Assembly (NCBI GenBank): GCA_035606695.1
Contig: DATNEW010000050.1
Coordinates: 186,001-250,000, forward strand
DNA length: 64,000 nucleotides
Direction: 5' to 3'
DNA from: Gemmatimonadaceae bacterium
Lineage (GTDB): Bacteria > Gemmatimonadota > Gemmatimonadetes > Gemmatimonadales > Gemmatimonadaceae
The notes beneath the pieces were generated by a model that was given only the letters and a program-made list of their open reading frames with translations, was not told the origin of the DNA and ran no database searches. The position numbers and the translations under genes were made by a program. Positions 49,623 to 58,772 of this stretch are shown here, one piece after another. The stretch's first letter is position 1. Every line of letters starts with the position of its first letter.

Positions 49623-50731
49623 CGGGACGACTTGGATTAGCGATCATCTGCGGCGGGGTGTTGGCACTTGGGTGCCGCACCCCGTCTTCACTTACCAACG
49701 TGCCGGTGGCAGCGCCTGCCACCGAATGGCCGGCGCCTGCGATACGACGGACGTACTCGCTGCTTCCAACGCCGAAGACGGTCGCATGGGGCTGGTACGA
49801 CGCCGCCGGTGAACCCGTCTTACACGTGGAATCGGGCGACCAGGTGCACCTGCGCGCGCTGTCGACGTGTTCGCCGCAATCACTGATCCGTAGCGGGCTC
49901 GACTCCAACCGCGTCGAAAAGCTGGCGAAGGACATATTTGCCGCGCGCTCATCCATGAAATGGGGCCCGGGCGGCCACATTCTCACCGGCCCCATCTATG
50001 TCGATGGAGCTGACTCAGGCGATGTACTCGAAATTCGCTTTCGCTCGATCAAGCCGGCGATCGACTACGGATGCAATTCGTTTGGGCCAAGGAGCGGCTT
50101 TCTGCCCGAGGATTTTCCGGGCAAGTCGCAGTCGAAGATCATCGAGCTCGACACGGTGCGGATGGTCGGGCATTTCGCCCCGGGCATCGACATTCCGCTG
50201 CACCCGTTCTTCGGCAGCGTCGGGCTCGCGCCGCCGGCTTCGTTCGGTCGTGTAAACAGTGCTCCGCCAAGCATTTGGGCGGGCAATCTCGACAATAAGG
50301 AATTGGTCGCCGGCACGTCGCTGTTCATTCCGGTGTGGACCAAGGGCGCGCTGCTCGAAGTCGGCGACGGCCACGCGGCGATGGGGAATGGCGAGGTCGA
50401 CATCACGGCGATCGAGACTTCGCTCATCGGCGACGTGCAGCTCGTCGTGCACAAGAACATGCATCTCGACTGGCCGCGCGCCGAAACACCGACGCACTGG
50501 ATTGCGATGGGCACCGACTCGGTGCTGGAGAAAGCGACGAAGACGGCTGTTCGCCAGGGCATTCAATTGCTCGTCGACACCTATCATCTGTCGCGCGAGG
50601 ACGCGTACCAGCTGCTGAGCGTGTCATCGGACGTGGATGTCACCCAGTTGGTTGACGGCACCGTTGGCGTTCACGTGATGATCCCGAAGGCGATCTTCGC
50701 GAAAGACTATTCCGGAGCGGCGCGAAAATAG
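49619..50731 (+). CDS. Acetamidase/formamidase-family lipoprotein
   Basis: 370 residues of the FmdA/AmdA fold behind a lipoprotein signal ([11 protein letters not shown]). Family motifs include [41 protein letters not shown] and [19 protein letters not shown]. It should hydrolyse a small amide in the periplasm. The start overlaps the sigma54 activator stop (ATGA), so they are co-transcribed, which is odd for a flagellar regulator. Confidence 0.88.
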   Translation: MTGRLGLAIICGGVLALGCRTPSSLTNVPVAAPATEWPAPAIRRTYSLLPTPKTVAWGWYDAAGEPVLHVESGDQVHLRALSTCSPQSLIRSGLDSNRVEKLAKDIFAARSSMKWGPGGHILTGPIYVDGADSGDVLEIRFRSIKPAIDYGCNSFGPRSGFLPEDFPGKSQSKIIELDTVRMVGHFAPGIDIPLHPFFGSVGLAPPASFGRVNSAPPSIWAGNLDNKELVAGTSLFIPVWTKGALLEVGDGHAAMGNGEVDITAIETSLIGDVQLVVHKNMHLDWPRAETPTHWIAMGTDSVLEKATKTAVRQGIQLLVDTYHLSREDAYQLLSVSSDVDVTQLVDGTVGVHVMIPKAIFAKDYSGAARK

Positions 50732-50746
50732 AAGCGTGGGCGGGTG

Positions 50747-51724
50747 ATGAATCGCCGCCGCTTTCTTTCTTCCAGCATGGCCGGCCTCACCGGCCTCGTT
50801 GGCGTTGCCGGGATCGCCGAGCTTGCGACCTGGCGCCGCACCGGTCGCCACTTGGGTGTTGGCGTTCACACCGTGACGCCCGATGTCGTGAAGATCCTGC
50901 AGTCGCTTCATGTCACGCAGGTCCGCATGACGCTCGACTGGCAGGCGTGGGTGGAGGCGCGCGACCTCAACCATGACGGCGTCCCCGACAATGTCGCCTA
51001 TCAGCGCAATCTGGCGTCGGCGCTCGGCCAGCTCGATGGGGCGGGAATCGAGTCGTTGATCGTGGTGCACACGCCGCCCGCGGGCGCCGACTACTCGATG
51101 ACGCAGGGTCGGGCCGCCCTCGCCACGCTGCTCGGACAGCTCGTTCGGACCGCGCCATACCGGAAACGCGTCTGGCAAATCATGAACGAGATGGACGGCG
51201 ACGCCGGCTTCAACGGCGGGCGCCATGATTGGTTCGGTGCGTCGGACAAGTCGCTTTCGCAGCGTGACCGGGGCGATTTGTATGGCCAGTTTCTGCCTCC
51301 CGTATACGACGCGATCAAGTCGGCCGATCCGTCGGCGATCGTGGTGACGGGCGGGATCGCGCTCGAGCCAACCGGCTTCTATAAAGGTCTGGCCCAACGC
51401 ACCACGAAGTTCGACGCGGTCGCTGTTCACTGCTATGGCCGTCCGGTGGCGCCGGTCTTTCGCTCGAAGTCGATCGCGATGCGCGGCGTCGTTGGGTCGA
51501 CGCCGCTCTGGTGCACGGAATTCGGCAACAATTCGACCGACGACGCGGCGCAGGCGAACGACATTCGCGACGTCGTCGCTGATTTCGTTCAAAACAACCG
51601 GTACGATCGGGCGTACCTCTACAACCTGATCACGGATGTCGCGAAGGGCGACACGTACGGCATCGTGAGGCCCGATCTGGTGCGCCGGCCAGCCGCGAGA
51701 TTGCTGCTCGACAGCCTTCCCTAG
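50747..51724 (+). CDS. Tat-exported glycosidase-like TIM-barrel protein
   Basis: 325 residues. The Tat signal is NRRRFLSSSMAGLTGLVG. The barrel carries the two acidic residues expected of clan GH-A glycosidases: Glu148 in IMNEMDGD and Glu258 in WCTEFGNN, plus VAVHCYGRP. The exact family is uncertain (GH5 or GH39-like). The ATG at 50747 is preferred to the GTG one codon earlier. It follows the acetamidase gene by 15 bases. Confidence 0.8.
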   Translation: MNRRRFLSSSMAGLTGLVGVAGIAELATWRRTGRHLGVGVHTVTPDVVKILQSLHVTQVRMTLDWQAWVEARDLNHDGVPDNVAYQRNLASALGQLDGAGIESLIVVHTPPAGADYSMTQGRAALATLLGQLVRTAPYRKRVWQIMNEMDGDAGFNGGRHDWFGASDKSLSQRDRGDLYGQFLPPVYDAIKSADPSAIVVTGGIALEPTGFYKGLAQRTTKFDAVAVHCYGRPVAPVFRSKSIAMRGVVGSTPLWCTEFGNNSTDDAAQANDIRDVVADFVQNNRYDRAYLYNLITDVAKGDTYGIVRPDLVRRPAARLLLDSLP

Positions 51725-52038
51725 GCTCGTTTGATGAGCTCATCCGCTTCGGTGGATGGGGCGACGGCAAACATTTCCGGCCTGTTTCACCCGGCAAAAG
51801 GTGCCGGTGGGGACATTTCTGCCGTCGTGGTCACAGACCACTTCGGACGGCGGAGAGAATCGCGCGGATTCTCATAAACCACTGTCATACAATCGTTTAT
51901 AATGCTGCAACGAGGCGGAAAACACGTCTCTTCTTTCGTGTTCCATTGTGGTCCGCGCCCTGCTTTTCTCGTGTCGCGAAGCACAGGCACTTCCTACCTC
52001 GCGGTCTCGCAGTTCCCTCCTCCGCCCGCCTCCTGACA
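51725..52038 (+). promoter_or_regulatory. Structured intergenic region before the flagellar operon
   Basis: No gene is seen in these 314 bases. Several perfect helices can form: CGACGGCA (51762-51769) with TGCCGTCG (51820-51827); CCGGCA/TGCCGG (51791-51807) inside it; GCCGTCGTGGTC (51821-51832) with GACCAC-TTCG-GACGGC (51836-51851); and GAGAATC/GATTCTC (51855-51873). The first and third exclude each other. A TATAAT box lies at 51898-51903 without a clear -35. The region may be a terminator of the upstream operon, an attenuator or an operator. Confidence 0.5.
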
Positions 52039-52326
52039 ATGCTGTTCGGCATCATCGGACGCACCACGAACGCCAACGATCTCAAAGACGCGCTCGATTT
52101 GAGCGCGCAGCGGACTCGCGCCATCGCGAGCCGGGTCGCACAGGCGTCGGTGAATGGCAACGGGTTCTCGCTGCCGATCGATCCAACCACCGGGCAGCCC
52201 GATCCCTCCGCGCAGGCGGATCTCGAGACGGACATGACCGCGTTGGCCGACGAGCAGGTCCGCAGCGATGCGATGACCAAGCTTCTCCAGAAAGCGTACG
52301 AGCAGCTCCGCACCTCCATCAAGTGA
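52039..52326 (+). CDS. flgB: Reduced flagellar rod protein FlgB
   Basis: 95 residues. The N-terminal helix LKDALDLSAQRTRAIASRVAQASVNG and C-terminal DMTALADEQVRSDAMTKLLQKAYEQLRTSI fit FlgB, but the middle is nearly absent (E. coli FlgB is 138) and the usual NLANxxTPGY is degenerate. FlgB starts the proximal rod. The ATG at 52039 is chosen since the upstream extension looks non-coding. It is followed by flgC after eight bases. Confidence 0.78.
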   Translation: MLFGIIGRTTNANDLKDALDLSAQRTRAIASRVAQASVNGNGFSLPIDPTTGQPDPSAQADLETDMTALADEQVRSDAMTKLLQKAYEQLRTSIK

Positions 52327-52334
52327 GCTGAGCC

Positions 52335-52979
52335 ATGACGAGCCCCATCAGCAGCAGCAGCTTCCCGAGCTTTCCTCCCATGCCACGCACCGATGCGCCG
52401 CGCCCGATGTTCAGCGCGCTCGCGATCGCGTCGAGTGGCTTGTCGGCGCAGCGCACGCGGATGGAGATCGTCGCACAGAATCTCGCGAACGCCGAGACGA
52501 CGCACACGGCGCAGGGCGGCCCGTATCATCGCCGCGTTGTGAATCTCGAGGCGATCGGACCCGACGGATCCGTCACGACGACGACGACAACGACCGGCGT
52601 CGCTCCGGCAACGCCGGGCGCCGCAGGCACTGTGGGCGCCGGCGGTACTGCTGGTACCGCTGGTACCGCGAGTGCCGCCGTCAATGCAGCCGCCGCGGCG
52701 ACACAGAACGCGCTCGCCACCGCGACGACCTCCTCGTTCGACGGCACCGACGCCACCGGCGGCGTGCGCGTGGCGTCGATCGGCGAAGACAAGACGGACG
52801 GCCCGATGGTCTACGACCCGGGCCACCCCGACGCCGACAAGAATGGATACGTCCACATGCCGAACGTGAACATGACGGACGAAATGATGGATCTCATGAA
52901 CTCGCGCCGCCTGTACGAGGCCAACGCCACGGTCTTTCAGGTCGCGCGGGCGATGTTGCACAAAGCGATCGATATCTAA
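52335..52979 (+). CDS. flgC: Flagellar rod protein FlgC
   Basis: 214 residues. The rod signature IASSGLSAQRTRMEIVAQNLANAETT and the C-terminal VNMTDEMMDLMNSRRLYEANATVFQVARAMLHKAIDI (in parts) are clear. Between them is a Thr/Ala/Gly/Val-rich insert of about 60 residues (about 80-140) that makes it longer than the usual 135. It forms the proximal rod with FlgB. Confidence 0.92.
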   Translation: MTSPISSSSFPSFPPMPRTDAPRPMFSALAIASSGLSAQRTRMEIVAQNLANAETTHTAQGGPYHRRVVNLEAIGPDGSVTTTTTTTGVAPATPGAAGTVGAGGTAGTAGTASAAVNAAAAATQNALATATTSSFDGTDATGGVRVASIGEDKTDGPMVYDPGHPDADKNGYVHMPNVNMTDEMMDLMNSRRLYEANATVFQVARAMLHKAIDI

Positions 52980-53018
52980 GCGGTATTTGCCCGACTTCCT
53001 CGACTTCAGCGTTCTATA

Positions 53019-53372
53019 ATGTCGATTTACGGAATTGGTAACAGCGGAATCAACCGGCCGCAGCTCCCGCTGCGCGACACCACCGGAGACGTACGTCAGC
53101 CCGGCCAGAAGCCGGCGGCCGGCGTCGCGAACACGACGCCGCTTGCGCCGCAGCAGCCCGCGACCGCCGCGGGCCGGGCAGGCGCCGGCGTTCCGGTCGA
53201 GCCGCCTCCGGGCACCGATCCCGCTCTGTGGAGCATCCTCTCCGGCGAAGAGCGCGCGTTCTTCGCCAAGGCCGGCAACATGGGTCCGCTGACCTACGGC
53301 CGCGCGTTCACCGACATGAAGACGGCGCAGATGCCCGCCAATCGCGGCGGCCGTCTCGACGTCAAGATCTGA
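53019..53372 (+). CDS. Uncharacterised protein in flagellar operon
   Basis: 117 residues. The N-terminal two thirds is Pro/Gly/Ala-rich and probably disordered; the C-terminal part has a short folded patch LWSILSGEERAFFAKAGNMGPLTYGR. I do not recognise it. It sits between flgC and fliE and is likely part of the basal body or its export. Confidence 0.65.
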   Translation: MSIYGIGNSGINRPQLPLRDTTGDVRQPGQKPAAGVANTTPLAPQQPATAAGRAGAGVPVEPPPGTDPALWSILSGEERAFFAKAGNMGPLTYGRAFTDMKTAQMPANRGGRLDVKI

Positions 53373-53380
53373 GATCTCTC

Positions 53381-53734
53381 ATGACCGCACCGATCGGTGG
53401 CATGGGCGGGTTCGGCGGACCTTCGAGCTTCGGTGGTCCGACCGGCCCGCGCAAGCTCGGGCTCGACATCGCCGGCGAGAACAGCATCGCGGGGTCCGGC
53501 CAGTCGCGGCCCGGCGGTGGATCGTTCGGCGACACGCTGACGCGCGCGCTCAATCAGGTGAGCGCCACGCAGGATGTCGCCCAGAACTACATCCAACAAT
53601 TCGTGCAAGGCCAACCGGTGGAGCTGCACCAGGTGATGGCGGCGAGTGAAGAAGCGTCGATCTCGCTCGAGATGCTCGTCGAGCTTCGCAACAAAGTGAT
53701 GGATGCGTACAAGACCGTCATGCAGATGGGATGA
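53381..53734 (+). CDS. fliE: Hook-basal body complex protein FliE
   Basis: 117 residues. A Gly/Pro/Ser-rich N-terminal segment (1-45) is followed by the FliE core SFGDTLTRALNQVSATQDVAQNYIQQFVQGQPVELHQVMAASEEASISLEMLVELRNKVMDAYKTVM (in parts). FliE joins the MS ring to the rod. The ATG at 53381 follows a short gap after the preceding gene. Confidence 0.92.
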   Translation: MTAPIGGMGGFGGPSSFGGPTGPRKLGLDIAGENSIAGSGQSRPGGGSFGDTLTRALNQVSATQDVAQNYIQQFVQGQPVELHQVMAASEEASISLEMLVELRNKVMDAYKTVMQMG

Positions 53735-53743
53735 CCGAGATAA

Positions 53744-55237
53744 ATGCCTGATTTCTCTTCGCTCTTCGATCGTATCGGTGGACCGCGCCGCGCAGTCATG
53801 CTCGGCGTCGGCCTCGTCGCGGCCATCCTGATCTTCGCCGTCTCGCAGTGGGCGGGGGCGCCGACGTGGGTGCCTGCGCTCTCCGGCGTTCCGCTGGAGA
53901 GTGTCTCCGCCATGACGGACAAGCTCGATCAAGCGGGCGTGAAGTATCGCCTCGAGCGCGGCGGCGCCGACATCATGGTCGCCGCCGGCGATCTCGCGAA
54001 GGCGCGCGTGGCGCTGGCGAAGGGCGGCATTCCGAACGCGGGCCGCCCGGGCATGGAGCTGTTCGATCAGCCGTCGTGGGGCATGACGGATTTCACACAG
54101 CGCATCAACTACCGCCGCGCGCTCGAGGGAGAGCTGGAGCGGACGGTCGGGCAGATGCGCGGCATCGACAAGGCGCAGGTGCATCTCGTGATGCACGAGA
54201 CCGACGGATTCGCGGCGCAGGACAAGCCGACGGAAGCGAGCGTGGTGCTCAAGCTCAAGAGCGGCGATCCGGATCCCGAGATCGTGAAAGGCATCGCACA
54301 CCTCGTCGCGTCGAGCGTCGAAGGGCTCACGAGCGAGCACGTCACGATCGTCGACGACGCCGGCCGCTTGCTCTCTGAAGGAGAGGAAGCCTCGTCACCC
54401 ACGGGGCTGACCAGCCGCCAGCTCGCCATGCAGCGTGAAGTCGAGGACTATCTCCGCGACAAGGCGGAGAAGATCGTCGCGCAGATGGTCGGCACCACCA
54501 ACCTTCGCGTGCAGGTCTCCGCCGCGATGAGCTTCGATCACGTCGAGCGCACCGTCGCCGCCGTCGATCCCGAAAAACAGGCCGTCACCGCCGAGCAGAA
54601 GGCGGAGATCGTTCCCGGCGCGCAAGGCGGCGCCGGTCAGAACAACACGTCGACGACATACGAGAACACGCGCAGCACCGAGCAGTTCGTCGCCGCGCCG
54701 GGCACCATCAAGCGACTCACCGTCGCGGTCGCGGTCGCGGATCGCGCGCCGGCAACGGCGGCGAAGGGCAAGACCGCGTCGCCGACTCCGCGTTCAGCGG
54801 CGGAGTTGCAGCAGATCGAAACGCTCGTGCGCAGTGCGGTCGGCGCCGACTCCACGCGCGGCGACGTCGTGTCGGTCGTGAGCGTTCCGTTCGCGCCGAT
54901 CGCGGTGGCACCACCCGACGTGCCGCACACCGACATCATCAAAGTGGTGCAGACGGCGCAACGTCCGCTGCTTGGGATTCTCGGGTTGGTGCTGATCATC
55001 GTGATCGCGCTGATCAGCCTCAAGTCGCTCAAGTCCGCGGGTGCGTCGACGCATGCGGTGATGCAGCTGCCGCGCGCGGAAACGCATCCGCCGCAGCCGG
55101 CGCTCGTCGCGGGCGCGAATCCGCTCATTCCCGTCGTGATGCCGACCAACACGATGCGCGACAAAGTGAACTCGACGATCGAGCAGCAGCCCGACGTCGC
55201 CGCGCGCGTCGTACGCGCCTGGTTGAAGGAAGCCTAA
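53744..55237 (+). CDS. fliF: Flagellar MS-ring protein FliF
   Basis: 497 residues. Two transmembrane helices (about 18-36 and 405-427) flank the periplasmic ring-building motifs: KARVALAKGGIPNAGRPGMELFD and YRRALEGELERTVGQMRGIDKAQVHLVM (in parts). The C-terminal end (RAWLKEA) is the FliG-binding tail. Length is somewhat below E. coli (552). Confidence 0.95.
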   Translation: MPDFSSLFDRIGGPRRAVMLGVGLVAAILIFAVSQWAGAPTWVPALSGVPLESVSAMTDKLDQAGVKYRLERGGADIMVAAGDLAKARVALAKGGIPNAGRPGMELFDQPSWGMTDFTQRINYRRALEGELERTVGQMRGIDKAQVHLVMHETDGFAAQDKPTEASVVLKLKSGDPDPEIVKGIAHLVASSVEGLTSEHVTIVDDAGRLLSEGEEASSPTGLTSRQLAMQREVEDYLRDKAEKIVAQMVGTTNLRVQVSAAMSFDHVERTVAAVDPEKQAVTAEQKAEIVPGAQGGAGQNNTSTTYENTRSTEQFVAAPGTIKRLTVAVAVADRAPATAAKGKTASPTPRSAAELQQIETLVRSAVGADSTRGDVVSVVSVPFAPIAVAPPDVPHTDIIKVVQTAQRPLLGILGLVLIIVIALISLKSLKSAGASTHAVMQLPRAETHPPQPALVAGANPLIPVVMPTNTMRDKVNSTIEQQPDVAARVVRAWLKEA

Positions 55238-55240
55238 GCC

Positions 55241-56275
55241 ATGGCGGCAATGAATCTCGCGCGGACGCATCAGCTCCAGCAGCTCACCGGCGCCCAAAAG
55301 GCGGCGATCCTGTGCATGGTCCTCGGCTCCGAATCGGCGGCGATGATCACGCAGAAGCTCGGTGCGGAGGAGGTCGAAGAGATCTCCTTCGAGATCGCGC
55401 GCATGGATCGCGTGAGCACCGAGGCCACCGAGGCCGTGCTCTCCGAGTGGCTCGACATCATGATGGCGGCCGACTCGATCGCCGCGGGCGGTATGGAGTT
55501 CGCCCGCGAAGTGCTCGAGAAGGCGTTCGGCGTGCAGAAGGCCGGCGCGATGCTCAAGCGCATTCAGGCGCAGATCTCCGAGACGGCCGGTCTGCATCGC
55601 TTGCGCAACGCGGACCCGCAGCAGCTCGGCAACATGTTGCGCGGTGAGCACCCCCAAACGGTGGCGCTCATCCTGGCGCATCTGGATCCGCAGCACACGG
55701 CGCACGTACTCAAGGAAATCGATCCGCAGTTCGGCGCCGAAGTCGTGCTGCGCGTCGCGCGCATGGAAAAGGTCTCGCCGGACATGCTCGTGTTGATCGA
55801 GCGGTCGATCGTGACCGAGACGGATCTTGGACCGGCGCAGAGCCTCACGACCTCCGGTGGACCGGCGGTGGTGGCCGAGATGCTCAATCTCGTCGCGCCG
55901 TCGCTCGAGAAGGCGATCATGCGCGGCGTCGAGGACAAGGATCCGGCGCTCTGCGAGCAGATTCGCAACCTCATGTTCGTCTTCGAAGACGTCGTCAGCC
56001 TCGACGATCGGTCGATGCAGCGCCTGTTGCGCGAGATCGACGTCAAGGAGCTCGCGCTGGCCCTCAAGTCGGCGTCGAACGAAGTCAGGAACAAGATCCT
56101 TGGCGCGATGTCGCAGCGTGCGTCGGCCGCGCTCAAGGAAGAGATGGAGATGCTCGGACCCGCGCGGAAGCGCGACATCGAATCGGCGCAGACGGCGATC
56201 GTCGCGATGATTCGCAAGCTCGAGGACGCCGGCGAGATCGTGGTCGGCGGAGGCGCGGATGACCTCGTCGTTTAG
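55241..56275 (+). CDS. fliG: Flagellar motor switch protein FliG
   Basis: 344 residues with the FliG domains: N-terminal LTGAQKAAILCMVLGSESAA, EHPQTVALILAHLDPQHTAHVL in the middle, and C-terminal FVFEDVVSLDDRSMQRLLREID and SQRASAALKEEMEMLGPARKRDIE (in parts). It transmits torque from stators. It starts three bases after fliF and overlaps fliH by 17. Confidence 0.95.
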   Translation: MAAMNLARTHQLQQLTGAQKAAILCMVLGSESAAMITQKLGAEEVEEISFEIARMDRVSTEATEAVLSEWLDIMMAADSIAAGGMEFAREVLEKAFGVQKAGAMLKRIQAQISETAGLHRLRNADPQQLGNMLRGEHPQTVALILAHLDPQHTAHVLKEIDPQFGAEVVLRVARMEKVSPDMLVLIERSIVTETDLGPAQSLTTSGGPAVVAEMLNLVAPSLEKAIMRGVEDKDPALCEQIRNLMFVFEDVVSLDDRSMQRLLREIDVKELALALKSASNEVRNKILGAMSQRASAALKEEMEMLGPARKRDIESAQTAIVAMIRKLEDAGEIVVGGGADDLVV

Positions 56276-56960
56276 AGCGACGGGCGCCGCGACGGTGCGG
56301 CAGACGCCCGTGTCGGAGCAATCCGTCGCGGGCGCGACCTGGCCGCTGCAGGAGCTCAAGCTGCCGATGGCGACGCCGCGTGGGACGCCGACTGTTCCGC
56401 CGACGGCAGCCGCCAACGCGCAGCTCACCGCCGAAGAGAAGTCGCGACTGATCGACGAAGGGTACGCGCGCGGTCTCGCCGACGGCGAGCGTCGCGCCAC
56501 CGCCGCCGCGCAAGCGCGCGTCGACGAATCGCTCGGTGTGATCAATCAGGTCGTCACGCAGATGCGCGAAGTCGCGTCGCTCGCGCCGGCGGTGATCGAA
56601 GAAAACATCGCCGCGCTCGCGGTGATCGTCGCGCGCCAGATCGTGGCGCGCGAAGTGAGCCTCGATCGCGAGCTCGTGGCGGACCTGGTCCGTCGTGCAC
56701 TGACTGAATTTCCGATCGAGCAGAGCGTGCGGATTCGTGTAAATCCGCTCGATCTTGCGCTGCTGACGCTCAATGGCCCCGGCGGCGATGGGAAGCGGGA
56801 CATGGCGCCGATCACCGGCACGCGCGACGCGAGCTGGCTTGCCGATGCGCGCGTGGCGCGTGGTGGCTGTCTCGTCGAGGGCCGCGATCGCATTGTCGAT
56901 GGACGCGTGGATACGGCGCTGGAGCGCGCGTATCGCCGCATGGCGGTGATCGATGCTTAA
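56259..56960 (+). CDS. fliH: Flagellar export regulator FliH
   Basis: 233 residues. Disordered N-terminus (1-60), a helical Ala/Arg-rich stalk (YARGLADGERRATAAAQARVDESLGVI) and a C-terminal domain IAALAVIVARQIVAREVSLDRELVADLVRRAL (in parts) shared with V/F-type peripheral stalk proteins. It binds FliI. It overlaps both neighbours. Confidence 0.88.
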   Translation: MTSSFRATGAATVRQTPVSEQSVAGATWPLQELKLPMATPRGTPTVPPTAAANAQLTAEEKSRLIDEGYARGLADGERRATAAAQARVDESLGVINQVVTQMREVASLAPAVIEENIAALAVIVARQIVAREVSLDRELVADLVRRALTEFPIEQSVRIRVNPLDLALLTLNGPGGDGKRDMAPITGTRDASWLADARVARGGCLVEGRDRIVDGRVDTALERAYRRMAVIDA

Positions 56961-58287
56961 GAATCGTCTCGCCTCGCGCATCGGCGATCTGCCGCGCATC
57001 TACCGCATGGGACGCGTGACGCGCGTCGTCGGCCTCGTCATCGAGGCCGCGGGACTCGACGTCGGTCTGTCGGAGCTCTGCCGCGTCACGTCGATGAACG
57101 AAGAGAAGTCAGTGCTCGCCGAAGTCGTCGGCTTTCACGAGCGCGGTGTGCTGCTCATGCCGCTCGGCGACATCGACGGATTGCATCCGGGATCGAGCGT
57201 GACTCCGCTTGGCCGCAGCTTCGGCGCCGACGTTGGCCCCGGGCTGCTCGGCCGCGTGCTCAATGGCCTCGGTCATCCGATCGACGGGAAAGGACGCATC
57301 GATCACGCGACGCGCATGCCGCTGTCGGCCGAGCCGCCGCATCCGCTCGAGCGCCAGATCATTCACGAGCCGCTCGAGACCGGCGTTCGCGCGATCGACG
57401 GCTTCCTGACGCTCGGCAAGGGACAACGCGTCGGCATCTTCGCCGGCTCGGGTGTCGGCAAGTCGACGCTGCTGGGCATGATCGCGCGTCAAGCCAAAGC
57501 TGATGTGAACGTGATCGCGCTGCTCGGCGAACGTGGCCGCGAGGTGCGCGACTTTATCGAGAACTCGCTCGGACCGGAAGGGCTCGCGAGATCGGTGATC
57601 GTGGTGGCAACCGGCGACCAGGCGGCGCTGGTGCGCGCCCGCGGCGCTCTCGTCGCGACGTCGATCGCCGAGTATTTCCGAAATCAGGGCAAGGAAGTGT
57701 TGCTGATGGTGGACTCGGTGACGCGCGTCGCGATGGCGTGGCGCGAGATCGGGCTTGCCGTCGGCGAGCCGCCGACCACGAAGGGGTATCCGCCGTCGGT
57801 GTTCGCGGCGCTGCCGCGGCTGCTCGAGCGAGCCGGCACCGATGAGAAAGGTAGTATTACAGGAATCTATACCGTCCTCGTGGACGGCGACGATTTCAAC
57901 GAGCCGGTCGCCGACGCGAGCCGCTCCATTCTCGACGGCCACATCGTGCTGACGCGCAAGCTCGCCGGCGCGGGGCACTACCCGTCGATCGACGTGCTCG
58001 AAAGCAAGAGCCGCGTGCGCGACCATGTGATCGCGGCGGAACATCGCGCCGCGGCGAACGCCGTGGGGCGGCTCGAGGCGTCGTATCGCGAGAAGGAGGA
58101 TCTCATTCTCGTGGGCGCGTATCACGAAGGCTCGGATCGCGGCGTCGATGCCGCGCTGCGGCTTCGGCCGCAGGTCCTTGAATTTCTGCAGCAAACTCCG
58201 GAAGAGAGCACGGCATTCGACGCAACGAGACGGGCGCTCGTCTCCATCGCGTCCCAGATCGATCACACGACGAGGAGGTCGTCATGA
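56953..58287 (+). CDS. fliI: Flagellum-specific ATPase FliI
   Basis: 444 residues, F1-beta-like. Walker A is GIFAGSGVGKSTLLG (about 164-178), Walker B VLLMVDSVTRVAMAW, and arginine-finger region near VARGK-equivalent LTRKLAGAGHYPSIDVL. It energises export of flagellar subunits. It overlaps fliH by eight bases and fliJ by four. Confidence 0.96.
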   Translation: MLKNRLASRIGDLPRIYRMGRVTRVVGLVIEAAGLDVGLSELCRVTSMNEEKSVLAEVVGFHERGVLLMPLGDIDGLHPGSSVTPLGRSFGADVGPGLLGRVLNGLGHPIDGKGRIDHATRMPLSAEPPHPLERQIIHEPLETGVRAIDGFLTLGKGQRVGIFAGSGVGKSTLLGMIARQAKADVNVIALLGERGREVRDFIENSLGPEGLARSVIVVATGDQAALVRARGALVATSIAEYFRNQGKEVLLMVDSVTRVAMAWREIGLAVGEPPTTKGYPPSVFAALPRLLERAGTDEKGSITGIYTVLVDGDDFNEPVADASRSILDGHIVLTRKLAGAGHYPSIDVLESKSRVRDHVIAAEHRAAANAVGRLEASYREKEDLILVGAYHEGSDRGVDAALRLRPQVLEFLQQTPEESTAFDATRRALVSIASQIDHTTRRSS

Positions 58288-58772
58288 GCGCGTTCAAGTT
58301 TCGTCTGCAGCAGGTCCTCGACCTGCGCGAGCAGCACGAACGGCAGGTCGCCGCGAAGCTCGCGGAAGCGGAAACCGCGGCCGATCAGGCCCGCGTCGCC
58401 CAGAAGGCGCTCGAGACGATTCGCCAGAGCGGCTCGGCCGCGCTGCGCACCGCGCACGCGAGCGAGCCCACGATCGGGCAGCTCAAGACGATCGGCTACG
58501 TCATCGAGCAGCTGAACCATCACATCGTCGACGCGCAGTCGCGCGTCGAGATGGCGGAGCAGCTCGTGACGCAGGCCCGCACCGACCTCACCTCGGCGCT
58601 GCAGGCGCGCCGCGTGTTGAGCCGGTTGCGCGATCGTCACTTCGCCAATTGGCGCGTGGAAGACAGCGCCCAGGAGATGAAGCAGATGGACGAGTTGGCG
58701 TTGTCGCGATTCACCCGCCGCGATACGAGCACCGACAGTGACAACGGCGGGACGGGAGCGGCGAGCGCATGA
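58284..58772 (+). CDS. fliJ: Flagellar export protein FliJ
   Basis: 162 residues of a long coiled-coil hairpin: FKFRLQQVLDLREQHERQVAAKLAEAE and QLVTQARTDLTSALQARRVLSRLRDRHFANWR (in parts), as in FliJ, the gamma-subunit-like stalk of the export ATPase. It overlaps fliI and the next gene by four bases each (ATGA), indicating translational coupling. Confidence 0.92.
   Translation: MSAFKFRLQQVLDLREQHERQVAAKLAEAETAADQARVAQKALETIRQSGSAALRTAHASEPTIGQLKTIGYVIEQLNHHIVDAQSRVEMAEQLVTQARTDLTSALQARRVLSRLRDRHFANWRVEDSAQEMKQMDELALSRFTRRDTSTDSDNGGTGAASA

Noticed and set aside
51725-52038. Known cyclic-di-GMP (GEMM) riboswitch before the flagellar operon
   Set aside because: The conserved core bases of GEMM are not present; only generic stems are seen.
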